DNA from: Methylobacterium segetis
GTDB lineage: Bacteria > Pseudomonadota > Alphaproteobacteria > Rhizobiales > Beijerinckiaceae
Direction: 5' to 3'
DNA: 64,000 bases
NCBI RefSeq assembly: GCF_004348265.1
Contig: NZ_SMNT01000007.1
Span: 1-64,000, forward strand
This document shows, piece by piece, positions 49,612 through 59,600 of the stretch. A model generated the notes under the pieces. The model saw only the letters and a program-made list of their open reading frames with translations, was not told where the DNA came from and did no database searches. Each line of letters begins with the position of its first letter. Positions within the stretch are counted from its first letter, which is position 1. The position numbers and the translations under genes are program-made.

Positions 49612-51660
49612 ATGAGCGGGCAGGCAGCGATCGCCGAGGTGAAGCGCGACAAGCCGTGGATCATCCGGACCTATGCCGGGCACTCGACGGCCGCGGATTC
49701 GAACAAGCTCTACCGCGGCAACCTCGCCAAGGGGCAGACCGGCCTCTCGGTGGCCTTCGACCTGCCGACCCAGACCGGCTACGACCCGGACCACGAGCTC
49801 GCCCGCGGCGAGGTCGGCAAGGTCGGCGTCTCGATCGCGCATCTCGGCGACATGCGGACCCTGTTCGACCAGATCCCGCTCGCGCAGATGAACACCTCGA
49901 TGACCATCAACGCGACGGCGCCCTGGCTGCTGTCGCTCTACCTCGCGGTGGCCGAGGAGCAGGGCGCGCCGATCTCGGCCCTGCAGGGCACGACGCAGAA
50001 CGACATCATCAAGGAGTACCTGTCGCGCGGGACCTACGTGTTCCCGCCGGCTCCCAGCCTGCGGCTGACCAAGGACGTGATCCTGTTCACGACCAAGGAA
50101 GTGCCGAAGTGGAACCCGATGAACGTCTGCTCCTACCATCTGCAGGAGGCGGGGGCGACGCCGGTCCAGGAACTCTCCTACGCGCTGGCCATCGCCATCG
50201 CCGTGCTCGACACGGTGCGCGACGACCCCGAATTCGACGAGGCGAGCTTCGCCGACGTGTTCGGCCGGATCTCGTTCTTCGTGAATGCGGGCCTGCGCTT
50301 CGTCACCGAGATCTGCAAGATGCGGGCGTTCTCCGAGCTCTGGGACGAGATCGCGCAGGAGCGCTACGGCATCACCGACCCGAAGAAGCGCATCTTCCGC
50401 TACGGCGTGCAGGTGAATTCCCTCGGGCTCACCGAGCAGCAGCCGGAGAACAACGTCCACCGCATCCTGATCGAGATGCTGGCGGTGACGCTCTCGAAGC
50501 GCGCGCGGGCGCGCGCCGTGCAGCTCCCCGCCTGGAACGAGGCACTCGGCCTGCCGCGCCCCTGGGACCAGCAATGGTCGATGCGGATGCAGCAGATCCT
50601 CGCCTTCGAGACCGATCTCCTCGAATACGACGACATCTTCGACGGCTCGCGCGTGATCGACGCGAAGGTCGAGGCGCTGAAGGCCGAGACCCGGGCGGAG
50701 CTGGAGCGGATCGGCGGTATCGGCGGCGCGGTCGCGGCCGTGGAGACGGGGGCGCTCAAGCGCGCGCTCGTCGAATCGAACGCCAAGCGCATCTCGGCGA
50801 TCGAGGCGGGCGAGCAGATCGTCGTCGGCGTCAACAAGTGGCAGAGCGGCGAGCCCTCGCCGCTGACGGCGGGCGAGGGCGCGATCTTCACCGTCTCCGA
50901 GACGGTCGAGATGGAGGCCGAGCAGCGCATCCGCGCCTGGCGCGCCGAGCGCGACCAGGGAGCCGTCGACACGGCGCTGGCGGATCTGGAGCAGGCCGCG
51001 CGCTCGGGCGCCAACATCATGCCGGTCTCGATCGCCGCGGCGAAGGCCGGCGTCACCACGGGCGAGTGGGGCGAGCGGCTGCGGCAGGTCTTCGGCGAGT
51101 ACCGGGCGCCGACCGGCGTGACCCTGGAGACGGTCTCGGCCGGCGCGGCCGAGGAGGCGCGCCTGCTCATCGCCGATCTCGGCGAGCGCCTCGGCGAGAC
51201 CCCGAAGCTCGTCGTCGGCAAGCCCGGCCTCGACGGCCACTCGAACGGCGCCGAGCAGATCGCGCTGCGCGCCCGCGACGTCGGCTTCGACGTGACCTAC
51301 GACGGCATCCGCCAGACGCCGACCGAGATCGTCGCCAAGGCGAAGGAGACGGGTGCCCACGTCGTCGGCCTCTCGATCCTGTCCGGAAGCCACGTGCCGC
51401 TGGTGCGCGACGTGAAGGCGAAGCTCCGCGAGGCCGGGCTCGACCACGTTCCGGTGGTCGTCGGCGGCATCATCTCGCCGGAGGACGAACTGGTCCTCAA
51501 GAACATGGGCGTGCAGGCGGTCTACACGCCGAAGGACTACGCCATCGACCGGATCATGGTCGGCCTCGCCAAGGTCGTGGAGAAGTCCCTCGACACCGCC
51601 AAGTCCCGCCGCCAGGACGGCCAAGCCCGCACCGGCGAGGGCGCGGCCCAGGTCTACTGA
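49612..51660 (+). CDS. ecm: Ethylmalonyl-CoA mutase (MeaA)
   Basis: A 682-residue coenzyme B12-dependent mutase converting (2R)-ethylmalonyl-CoA to methylsuccinyl-CoA. The large catalytic domain includes GLSVAFDLPTQTGYDPDHEL, MTINATAPWLLSLYLAVAEE and the FVNAGLRFVTEICKMRAF region. The C-terminal cobalamin domain has the DxHxxG motif in KPGLDGHSNGAEQIALRARD. The sequence closely follows MeaA of Methylobacterium rather than methylmalonyl-CoA mutase. The ATG at 49612 follows TTGGAG; an upstream in-frame ATG at 49573 would add 13 residues. It is divergent from ccr. Confidence 0.97.
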   Translation: MSGQAAIAEVKRDKPWIIRTYAGHSTAADSNKLYRGNLAKGQTGLSVAFDLPTQTGYDPDHELARGEVGKVGVSIAHLGDMRTLFDQIPLAQMNTSMTINATAPWLLSLYLAVAEEQGAPISALQGTTQNDIIKEYLSRGTYVFPPAPSLRLTKDVILFTTKEVPKWNPMNVCSYHLQEAGATPVQELSYALAIAIAVLDTVRDDPEFDEASFADVFGRISFFVNAGLRFVTEICKMRAFSELWDEIAQERYGITDPKKRIFRYGVQVNSLGLTEQQPENNVHRILIEMLAVTLSKRARARAVQLPAWNEALGLPRPWDQQWSMRMQQILAFETDLLEYDDIFDGSRVIDAKVEALKAETRAELERIGGIGGAVAAVETGALKRALVESNAKRISAIEAGEQIVVGVNKWQSGEPSPLTAGEGAIFTVSETVEMEAEQRIRAWRAERDQGAVDTALADLEQAARSGANIMPVSIAAAKAGVTTGEWGERLRQVFGEYRAPTGVTLETVSAGAAEEARLLIADLGERLGETPKLVVGKPGLDGHSNGAEQIALRARDVGFDVTYDGIRQTPTEIVAKAKETGAHVVGLSILSGSHVPLVRDVKAKLREAGLDHVPVVVGGIISPEDELVLKNMGVQAVYTPKDYAIDRIMVGLAKVVEKSLDTAKSRRQDGQARTGEGAAQVY

Positions 51661-51708
51661 CGGCGCGCCGCGGTCGGCGATGAAAGCGGAGAGGGTGAGG
51701 TCCGGGCC

Positions 51709-52632
51709 TTGAGCGCACCGCTCGTCGCACTGACCGGGGCAACCGGGTTCATCGGCCGTCACCTGCTGCGCTCGCTCTCGGCCCGGGGCTTCCGGGTGCG
51801 GGTGCTCCTGCGGCGGCCGGTCGAGGTGCCGGACGGCGCGGCGAGCGCCGTCGTCGGCGACCTCACCCGGCCGATGAACATGGCGGCGGCGCTCTCGGAC
51901 GTCGACGCGGTGGTGCATTCGGCCGGCATCGCCCACCCGATGTCGGGGGCGCCCGAGGACGATTACCGCACCCTCAACACGGAGGCGACGCGCCGCCTCG
52001 CCGAGGCCGCCGCCCGCGCGAAGGTGCGCCGCTTCGTCTTCCTCTCCTCGATCCGGGCGCAGTGCGGGGCCGGCGCGAGCGGCATCGTCACCGAGGCCGA
52101 CGAGGCCGCGCCGACCGAGGCCTACGGGCGCTCGAAGCTCGATGCGGAGCGGGCGCTCGCGGAGGCCGACCTCGACTGGGTGGCGCTGCGCCCGGTCCTC
52201 GTCTACGGCGCCGGCGTGAAGGGCAACATGGCCGAGCTCCTGCGGCTCGCCAGGCTGCCCTATCCGCTCCCGCTAGGCGGCTTGCGCGAGCGGCGCTCGC
52301 TCGTCTCGGTAGAGAGCCTCGCCGGGGCGGTCGAGACCGTGCTGCGGACGGGCGCGCCGCTGCGGCGGCCGATGATCGTCGCCGATCCCGACGCCCTCTC
52401 GCTCCCTGAGATGATCGCGGCGCTCCGCCACGGGCTCGGGCGCGGCCCCGGCCTGCTGCCGATGCCGGCGCCGCTCCTGGGCCTCGCCTGCCGGATGGCG
52501 GGGCGCCCCGACGCCTATGCCAGCCTCTCCACGAGCCTCGTCGCCCGGTCGGACGGGCTCACGGCACTCGGCTGGACACCGGCGGCGACCTCCCGAGAGG
52601 GGCTCGCGGCGCTGGCGCGCGCGACGGCCTGA
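51709..52632 (+). CDS. NAD-dependent epimerase/dehydratase (extended SDR)
   Basis: A 307-residue protein. The Rossmann motif LVALTGATGFIGRHLLRSL is at the N-terminus; the catalytic Tyr-x-x-x-Lys is AYGRSKLDAE with a preceding Ser region (FVFLSSIRAQCG). The family includes UDP-glucose 4-epimerases and related sugar-nucleotide enzymes; the substrate is not evident. The TTG start follows GAGAGGGTGAGG. It runs in the same direction as ecm, 48 bases downstream, and could be cotranscribed. Confidence 0.85.
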   Translation: MSAPLVALTGATGFIGRHLLRSLSARGFRVRVLLRRPVEVPDGAASAVVGDLTRPMNMAAALSDVDAVVHSAGIAHPMSGAPEDDYRTLNTEATRRLAEAAARAKVRRFVFLSSIRAQCGAGASGIVTEADEAAPTEAYGRSKLDAERALAEADLDWVALRPVLVYGAGVKGNMAELLRLARLPYPLPLGGLRERRSLVSVESLAGAVETVLRTGAPLRRPMIVADPDALSLPEMIAALRHGLGRGPGLLPMPAPLLGLACRMAGRPDAYASLSTSLVARSDGLTALGWTPAATSREGLAALARATA

Positions 52633-52638
52633 AACGGG

Positions 52639-52980
52639 CTAATCCGCCGCGCGGGCGGCCTTGCCGGCGAGCGACACGTAGAAGCCGAGCCCGTCCTGCG
52701 CGGGAAGCGTCTGGAGCCGCTCGATCAGGCCGCGCTTCTTCGCGTCGAGGAGGAGGCGGCCTGCCGGCTGGAACAGGGTTTCGCCGCCGCCCTCCGGCGG
52801 CGGGTCGAGACGGATCGCCACCGTCTTTCCCTTCGCGAAGCGGCTTCGCTCCAGCATGTCCTTGAGCGACGCTTCCGCGGTCGGGCGATTGGTGCCCCGC
52901 AGGTCGAGCACCGATTCCGCGTCGGTGAGGCCGAGGGAGCCGCGCAGCTTGTCGGCGTAGAAATCTTCGAAGTGGGGCAA
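52639..52980 (-). CDS. Hypothetical protein
   Basis: A 113-residue soluble protein without a recognised domain. It starts MPHFEDFYADKLRGSLGLTD and contains an ordered-looking alpha/beta segment (KTVAIRLDPPPEGGGETLFQ, AGRLLLDAKKRGLIERLQTL) and a short C-terminal strand (GLGFYVSLAG). Spacing of 6 bases from the convergent SDR gene leaves no terminator. Conservation in relatives is likely but not shown here. Confidence 0.65.
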   Translation of the reverse strand: MPHFEDFYADKLRGSLGLTDAESVLDLRGTNRPTAEASLKDMLERSRFAKGKTVAIRLDPPPEGGGETLFQPAGRLLLDAKKRGLIERLQTLPAQDGLGFYVSLAGKAARAAD

Positions 52981-53007
52981 GGGCAGGGACCTGGGTTTGC
53001 GCAGCGG

Positions 53008-53286
53008 TCAGGGATCAAGGCCCGCGTCGATCGCGGAAACCGGGAGGCTCGCGGCCGGTTCGGGCAGATCGATCGTGCCATCGAGGCCGGCCGAGACGAA
53101 GGCCCATGTCGCGCCGGAGCGGCGGATCAGATCCGCCGTGATCTGCCGATGCCGCTCGGAAGGGGGCGACATCAGGAGGGCCTCGCCGTCGATCAGCTCC
53201 CAGCGATCACCCTCGGGCGCCGCTTCGAGCATCGCCAGGAAACCGTCGATCCGCAGACGCGCATCGCGTCGGACGGCCAGTACCAT
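53008..53286 (-). pseudogene. Internally deleted Uma2 family endonuclease remnant
   Basis: A 92-residue frame. Residues about 10-55 match the start of Uma2 (DUF820) proteins (LRIDGFLAMLEAAPEGDRWE, LIDGEALLMSPPSERHRQI), while about 58-90 (TWAFVSAGLDGTIDLPEPAA, SLPVSAIDAG) match their C-terminal end. The roughly 100 central residues that hold the PD-(D/E)XK nuclease core are missing, with the frame kept open. The start has GGGAG. Uma2 proteins are usually about 190 residues. Probably a decayed gene, though a short expressed product cannot be excluded. Confidence 0.65.
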
Positions 53287-53390
53287 CGCACTCTCCCGAT
53301 CCTCGGCGGGAGCTTATCACTCGCTGCGAATGCGCGACAGGCATTCGCGGCTGGCGGGGTGCGCGTCGCGCCCCGCCAGTCCGTTCGGCC

Positions 53391-54836
53391 TCAGCCGTGC
53401 ACCAGCACGTTGCGGAACTGCCAGGGGTCGCTCGCGTCGATGTCCTCGGGGAAGAGGCCCGGCCGGTCGGTGAGCGGCGTCCAGTCCGTGTAGACGCCGA
53501 CGACGGGGCCGAGATACGGCGTCTGCACCTCGAGGCAGCGGCGGAAGTCGATCTCGTCGGCCTCGACGATGCCGGCCTCCGGGTTCTCCAGCGCCCAGAC
53601 CATGCCGGCGAGCACGGCGCTCGTCACCTGAAGGCCGGTGGCGTTCTGATAGGGGGCGACCCGGCGCGTCTCCTCGATCGAGAGCTGCGAGCCGTACCAG
53701 TAGGCGTTCCTGGCATGGCCGTAGACGAGCACGCCGAGCTCGTCGATCCCGTCCACGATCTCGTTCTCGTCGAGGATGTGGTGCTCCTCCTGCACCTTGC
53801 CGGCATTGCCGAACATCTCGTGCAGGGACAGCACCGCCTCGTTGCAGGGGTGATAGGCGTAGTGGCAGGTCGGCCGGTAGACGACGGTCGCGCCCTCCCT
53901 CACCGAGTAATAGTCGGCGATCGAGATCGCCTCGTTGTGGGTCACGAGGAAGCCGAACTGCGACTGGGCGGTCGGGGTCCAGGAGCGCACGCGGGTATCG
54001 GCGCCCGGCTGGAGCAGGTAGATCGCGCAGCGCGTGCCCTTCTCCTGCTCGCGCGCGTTGTCGGGCTTCCAGGTCTCGTGGGTGCCCCAGCCGAGCTCGG
54101 CCGGCTGGTTGCCCTCGGAGACGAAGCCCTCGACCGACCACGTGTTGACGAAGACCCCCATCGGCTTCTCGGACTTGGCGCGCTGGGTGTCGCGCTCGGC
54201 GATGTGGATGCCCTTGACGCCGAGGTCCCTCATCAGAGCCGCCCATTCCTCGCGGCTCGTCGGCTCCGGCCGGGACAGGCCGGTATCGGCCGCGATGTTG
54301 AGGAGCGCCTGCTTGACGAACCACGACACCATGCCGGGATTGGCGCCGCAGCAGGACACGGCCGTCGGGCCGCCGGGGCTCGCGGCACGGGCGTCGAGGA
54401 TCTGCTGGCGGAGGGCGTAGTTGGTGCGGTCGCCCTGGCTCTTCGTCTTGTCGAAGTAGAAGCCCGGCCAGGGCTCGGCCACCGTGTCGATGTAGAGCGC
54501 GCCGAGCTCACGGCAGAGCTCCATGATGGCGCGGGAGGAGGTGTCGACCGAGAGGTTCACGCAGAATCCCTGGCCGCCGCCCTCGGTGAGGAGGGGGGTC
54601 AGGATCGCCCGGTAATTCTCCTTGGTCAGCGCCACCTTCTCGAAGCGCAGACCATGCTTCTCGGCCAGCGCCCGGTCCTTGTCGGAGGGGTCGATCACCG
54701 TGAAACGGGCCTTGTCGTAGGCGAAATGACGCTCGATCAAGGGAAGCGTGCCGCGGCCGATCGAGCCGAACCCGATCATCACGATGGGACCGCTGATGCG
54801 GCCATGGACGGGGTGCTGGGTCGAAGGGTCGGTCAT
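53391..54836 (-). CDS. hss: Homospermidine synthase
   Basis: A 481-residue protein of the saccharopine dehydrogenase-like homospermidine synthase family. It makes sym-homospermidine from putrescine in an NAD-dependent reaction. The NAD-binding Rossmann motif is VMIGFGSIGRGTLPLIERHF. Conserved blocks are CVNLSVDTSSRAIMELCREL, YIDTVAEPWPGFYFDK, CGANPGMVSWFVKQALLNIA and VQTPYLGPVVGVYTDWTPL. The start MTDPSTQHPVHG lies after a GGAAGG-containing leader. Homospermidine is a common polyamine in rhizobia and relatives. Confidence 0.95.
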   Translation of the reverse strand: MTDPSTQHPVHGRISGPIVMIGFGSIGRGTLPLIERHFAYDKARFTVIDPSDKDRALAEKHGLRFEKVALTKENYRAILTPLLTEGGGQGFCVNLSVDTSSRAIMELCRELGALYIDTVAEPWPGFYFDKTKSQGDRTNYALRQQILDARAASPGGPTAVSCCGANPGMVSWFVKQALLNIAADTGLSRPEPTSREEWAALMRDLGVKGIHIAERDTQRAKSEKPMGVFVNTWSVEGFVSEGNQPAELGWGTHETWKPDNAREQEKGTRCAIYLLQPGADTRVRSWTPTAQSQFGFLVTHNEAISIADYYSVREGATVVYRPTCHYAYHPCNEAVLSLHEMFGNAGKVQEEHHILDENEIVDGIDELGVLVYGHARNAYWYGSQLSIEETRRVAPYQNATGLQVTSAVLAGMVWALENPEAGIVEADEIDFRRCLEVQTPYLGPVVGVYTDWTPLTDRPGLFPEDIDASDPWQFRNVLVHG

Positions 54837-55124
54837 CGGGCGGGCAATCCTTCCTCTCACGTCGCTTCGTCGGGAGAAGCGGCGTCCATAAGCAGTGGAC
54901 ATGACGAATGAGCGACGCGCTCACTGGCGCCTCAAACCCCTGCGGTCAACCGCCGGGAAGCCTGCAGGTGTGAAGACTTCGTTGCCGACGCATGAGCCCG
55001 CTGCATGGCGGGTCTCCCTGCCGTCGCGTTGCAGGGTCGGGCAGCAGACAGCATATTGCATTGCAACATAAACCGAAAATCCGGCGGAAACGCCCGCGCG
55101 CGGCCCTCTCTCATGGAGCCTCCC

Positions 55125-55301
55125 ATGCTCGCGGTACTCGTCTCGAACATTGCCCGTCCCGTCGAGGAGCCCCTCGACCGCGATCCCGGCTTCCTCACCC
55201 TCGCCGCCTCGATCCTCCGTGCCCTCCGCCGCGGGCACGAGGCCGCGTTCGCGCGGCGCTGCGCCCAGGCTCGGGGGCACCGCTTCGACGCGGCTTTCTG
55301 A
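55125..55301 (+). CDS. Small hypothetical protein
   Basis: A 58-residue basic protein, opening MLAVLVSNIARPVEEPLDRD and ending RRCAQARGHRFDAAF. GGAG is 6 bases before the ATG; a second in-frame ATG at 55113 is possible. The region from 54837 to 55124 holds the homospermidine synthase leader and the odd palindrome TTGCATTGCAA at 55056-55066 but no other gene. The protein resembles short Arg-rich proteins such as DUF1127-like ones without a clear match. Confidence 0.45.
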   Translation: MLAVLVSNIARPVEEPLDRDPGFLTLAASILRALRRGHEAAFARRCAQARGHRFDAAF

Positions 55302-55416
55302 AGCGCCGAGCCGCTGAGGGAAACCGGCGGCCCGCGATTGCGTCGCGGCGCCGGGGCGGTTAGGCGGCATTCCCGAGTGGCGACGCTCTCACGCGTCGCG
55401 CCGGGGGACCCGCCGT

Positions 55417-56094
55417 ATGAAGCCGATCCGCGCGATCCGCACCTTCACCCTGATCGGGGCGCTCGCCCTCCTGCCCTGCGCGATGGGTGCGGGCGCTCAC
55501 GCGCAGGAGGATGCTCCGGCCCCCGAGAGCCCGGCACCGGCCGCCAAGCCGAAACCCAAGCCGCAGCCGCGCAAGCCCGCGCCGAAGCCCGCCGAGGCCG
55601 CGCCGAAGCCGGTGGACACCCCGGCCGCGGCGAGCGGGGTCGCTTGGCCCGCGGGCGCCGCGGCGGTGAGCGAGACCTACGACAACTGGACCGTGAACTG
55701 CAGCCGCGAGAACGCGGCCACGCAATGCACGATGACGCAGAGCCAGGGCGACCGGACGACCGGGCGGCGGCAATTCGCCATCGAGCTGAAGGCGCCGAAG
55801 GACGGCCGCTCGGAGGGGCTGATCCTGATGCCGTTCGGCCTCTCGATCGAGCCCGGCGTCACGTTCAAGCTCGATGAGACCGTACTCGGCAAGGGCGCGC
55901 CCTACCTCGCCTGCGGGTCGGAGGGTTGCATCGTCCCGATCAGCTTCCCGACGCTCGCCACCGACGCCATGAAGACGGCGCAGAAGCTCACGATCACCGC
56001 CCCGCGGCCGGAGGGGCAGGAGCCGACCGTGGTCACGGTGCCGCTCGCGGGCTTCGCCGCCGCCTTCGCGCGGGCGATCGCCTTCACCAGCTAA
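55417..56094 (+). CDS. Invasion-associated locus B (IalB) family protein
   Basis: A 225-residue exported protein. A signal peptide (RTFTLIGALALLPCAMGAGA, then HAQ) is followed by a Pro/Ala/Lys-rich linker (about 32-78) and an IalB domain from AVSETYDNWTVNCSREN on. Cysteine pairs CSRENAATQC and CGSEGC are likely disulfides. ETYDNWTV is the family signature. IalB is named for erythrocyte invasion in Bartonella, but homologues are spread through free-living Hyphomicrobiales, where the role is unknown. It is upstream of another small secreted protein. Confidence 0.9.
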   Translation: MKPIRAIRTFTLIGALALLPCAMGAGAHAQEDAPAPESPAPAAKPKPKPQPRKPAPKPAEAAPKPVDTPAAASGVAWPAGAAAVSETYDNWTVNCSRENAATQCTMTQSQGDRTTGRRQFAIELKAPKDGRSEGLILMPFGLSIEPGVTFKLDETVLGKGAPYLACGSEGCIVPISFPTLATDAMKTAQKLTITAPRPEGQEPTVVTVPLAGFAAAFARAIAFTS

Positions 56095-56141
56095 TGCGGG
56101 CGCGGGCCCGGCCACCGATCGACGGACGAGGGTGAAAACAG

Positions 56142-56510
56142 ATGCGCGGATGGATCATCGTCGCCCTGCTCGGGCTGCTCGCCGGGCCTCTGGCGGCGCA
56201 GGAGGCGCCCTCCGAGCCGGGTCCGCCCTCCAAGGCCGACCGGCAGCGGAACAACGCCGCCAAGCTCGCGGGCCTCGCTGCCTTCGTCGACGCGTCTTGT
56301 CCCGGGCTCAAGGCCGATCCCGACAGGCTCGAGATGGCCGTGACCAGGCTCGGCATCGATCCGACCGAGCTGACGCAGGGTGACCTCCACCTGCGGGTGA
56401 AGGCCTACACCGAGATCTACCAGAAGGATGCGGAGGCGAGTTGCCAGCGCGCTGTCGAAACCTTCGGCGAATCCGGTCGGGCGATTCCCGGCCTGATCAT
56501 CAGGAAGTGA
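56142..56510 (+). CDS. Secreted hypothetical protein
   Basis: A 122-residue protein with a signal peptide (MRGWIIVALLGLLAGPLAAQ). The mature part has two cysteines (ASCPGLKAD and ASCQRAVETFG), likely one disulfide, and is mostly alpha-helical. The region between resembles short periplasmic proteins near IalB in other Hyphomicrobiales, but no family is recognised. It starts 47 bases after the IalB gene on the same strand. Confidence 0.72.
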   Translation: MRGWIIVALLGLLAGPLAAQEAPSEPGPPSKADRQRNNAAKLAGLAAFVDASCPGLKADPDRLEMAVTRLGIDPTELTQGDLHLRVKAYTEIYQKDAEASCQRAVETFGESGRAIPGLIIRK

Positions 56511-56682
56511 ACGTCGCGCGGCCGCCCGTCCCCGCGGCGCGTGCGCGGCGCGATTAAGCCGCCGTTATCCCTGCTCAGGCACAGTCCGAACCCGAAATGA
56601 CGTTCCGGCGCAGCGCCCCAGGCCGGGGTGCCCGCCGCTCTCGGGTGTGGCGTTCGCGATGGCGGCTGGGCTCGCAACAGGC

Positions 56683-59600
56683 ATGCGGAGGCGCGCGGCT
56701 CTGGCCGCGCTCGGCCTCGCCCTGTGCCTGCCCGGCGGCGCGGCGGAGGCGGCGCGTCTCCTCGCGGCCAAGGGCAGCCAGCCGGACCGCTACGGACGCA
56801 TCGCGCTCACCTTCGACGCGCCGGTCTCGGTCCGGGCGAAGATGCTCGGCACGGTGCTGGTGCTGAGCTACGGCGAGCGCGTGCAGGGCGGGGCGGAACG
56901 CCTCGCGGCCGAATTGCCGGCCTACGTCACTACGGTGCGGCGCGACCCCGACGGCAGCGGCCTGCGGCTCGCCCTCCAGAGATCCTACCGCGTCAACGTT
57001 CAGGAGGCCGGCGAGCAGGTCTTCATCGACCTTCTGCCGGAGGGCTGGTCCGGCCTGCCGCCCCCGTTGCCACCCGAGGTCGTGGCGGAACTCGCCCGCC
57101 GGGTGCAGCGGGCGGAAGCCGCGCTCAAGGCTGCCACGCCGGCGCCGGTTCGCAAGGCGCTCGCGGTCGAGGTGGCCCATCTGCCCGCCCTGACCCGCCT
57201 CTCGCTGCGCCTGCCGCCGGGCACGGAGACCTCCTCCGAGCCCGCCGGCCCGGCGACGCGGATCCGCATCGCAGGCCCCTGGCGCATCGACGGGGCGGAG
57301 ATCCGCGGGCGCACGAAACCCGCCGCGTCGAACGTCACCGTCGAGGAGGAGGAGGGCGCCGCCGCCCTCCTCGTGACGCCGGGCGAGGGCTACCTCCTGA
57401 CGACCGAGCGCGACGACGACGGCCTGACGATCGACCTCGCGCCCCGCACGCCCTCGCCGCGTCAGGCCGCGGCGCTGCCTCAGCCGGTCGCGCCGGCCTC
57501 GCCCTCCGAGCCCGGCACCGCGGCCGTTCAACAGGCCGCCAAGCCGGAGGTCCGCCCGGCCCCGAGCGCCCCCCCGCCCTCGGATCCGGTGCGGGCGGCC
57601 GGGGACGGCCTCGTCTTCGCCTTTCGCAAGATCCCGCCCGCCGCCCTGTTCGAGCGGGCGGGCGTCACGACCCTCGTGTTCGAGACGGACGAGGCGGTGG
57701 CCGCCCCCGATGGTTCGCGCCTCGGCCTCACCCTCCTCGGCGAGCCGAAGCGGACGGGCGGCGTGGTGGCCCTGAGATTTGCCGCGCCGCCCGGCCGCCT
57801 CGTCGACCTGCTGCCCGTCGGGCCGGCCCAGGGTCCGGGCGGCTGGGAACTCGTCACCGGCGAGACCCTGAGCCCGAGCGAATCCCTCGTCGCCGCCCGC
57901 ACCGGTGCGGGCGCCCGCTTCGGCATCGGGCTCAGGCTGCCCGAGCCCGGCAGCGCCACCTGGCTCGATCTCGACGGCGAGCGGGTGGCCGTGGTGACGA
58001 GCCGCGCCCGCAGGCCGGCCGGCGTCGCCAAGCGTCAGCGCTTCGTGGATTTCGAGCTGCTCCCGAGCCGCCTCGGCGTCGCGGTGGCGGCGCAGGCCGA
58101 CGACCTCGTCGTGCGACCGGACATCGACGGCGTCGGCATCGGCCGGGAGGGCGGCCTCGCCGTCTCGACCGTCATGCGCGACCCGGAGGTCGCCGTGGGG
58201 CCGGTCGGGACGCTCGCCGTCGAGCGCAACGCCTGGGAGCTGGCGCGCCGCGGCGACGTGCGCGAGACCCTGCGCGAGCGCACCCGCGCGATCCTCGACG
58301 CCACCGTGGCGATGCGGGGCCCGCCGCGGCTCGACCTCGCACGAGCCCTCCTCGCCAACGGCCTCGACCCGGAGGCCCTGGCCGTGCTCGGCGCGGCGGC
58401 CGCCGACGATCCCGTTCTCGCCGGACAGCGCGAGGTCGCGATCCTGAGCGGCCTCGCCTCCGCCCGGATCGGCCGCGCCGCCGAGGCCAAGCGCATCCTC
58501 GGCTCGGACAGCCTCGCCCAGGACCCCGAGGCCGCGCTCTGGCGCGGCTTCGCGGAGGCCCAGGCGGGGCGCTGGGTCGACGCCGACAACGCCTTCCGCG
58601 CCGCCGGGACCCTCGTCGAGCGCTATCCCGAGGACCTGCAGGGCCCGCTCAGGGCGGCCATGATCGAGGCGGCGATCGAGACGGGCGACCTGGAGAGCGC
58701 GAGCCGGGCGCTCGTCGCCGTCGGGCGGCTCTCCTCGACGCCCCTGGTCCGGGACCGGCTCGCTCTCCTGCGCGGCCGGATGGAGGAGGCGACGGGCCAG
58801 ACCGTCGCCGCCCTCGCCACCTACGAGCGACTGGGCGCGGAGGGCGAGCGGCCGGTCGCGGTCGCCGCGAGCCTGCGCAACACGCTCCTCGCCCAGGCGA
58901 CCGGAAAGCTCCCCGCCAAGGCGGCGATCGAGCGCCTGGAGCGCGAGGCGATCACGTGGCACGGCGGCGAGACCGAAGACGCCATGACCGCGGGGCTCGC
59001 CCATCTCTACGCCGAGACCGGCCGCTACCGCGAGGCCTTCCAGGCGACGCGGCGGGCCAACGCGACGGCACCCGATTCCGCCGTCTCGCGCAGCCTCCAT
59101 GCCGAGGCACAGGCCCTGTTCGACGACCTCTTCCTCGGACCGCTCGCCGACAGGATGTCGGGCGTGGAGGCGGTGGCGCTCTACTTCGACTTCAAGGACT
59201 TCGCCCCGATCGGCCGGCGCGGCGACGAGATCGTGCGACGGCTCGCCGACCGGCTCGTGGGGCTCGACCTGCTCGACTCGGCGGCCGAGCTCCTGCAGCA
59301 TCAGGTCGACAACCGCCTCACCGGGGCCGCGCGGGCCGGCGTCGCCGCACGCCTCGCCGCGATCCGCCTGATGGACGGGAAGCCCCTGATGGCGCTCGAG
59401 GTCCTGGAGGCGACCCACCTGCCCGAATTGCCGGCCGGGCTCACCCGGGCGCGCGGCCTGATCCGCGCCCGCGCCCTGTCGGACCTCTCCCGCACCGATC
59501 TGGCGCTCGAGACCATCGAGGGCGACATGGCGCCGGATGCGCAGCGCCTGCGCGCCGACATCCTGTGGGGTGCCCGCCGCTGGCGGGAGGCGGGCGAGGC

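Noticed and set aside
49064..49615. 183-codon frame in the ccr/ecm gap
   Set aside because: Arg/Pro/Gly-rich without domain and extends over the ecm start; more likely non-coding regulatory DNA.
55005..55112. Upstream extension of the small gene at 55125 to an ATG at 55005
   Set aside because: The added residues are low-complexity and overlap the probable regulatory palindrome; the ribosome site favours the later ATG.
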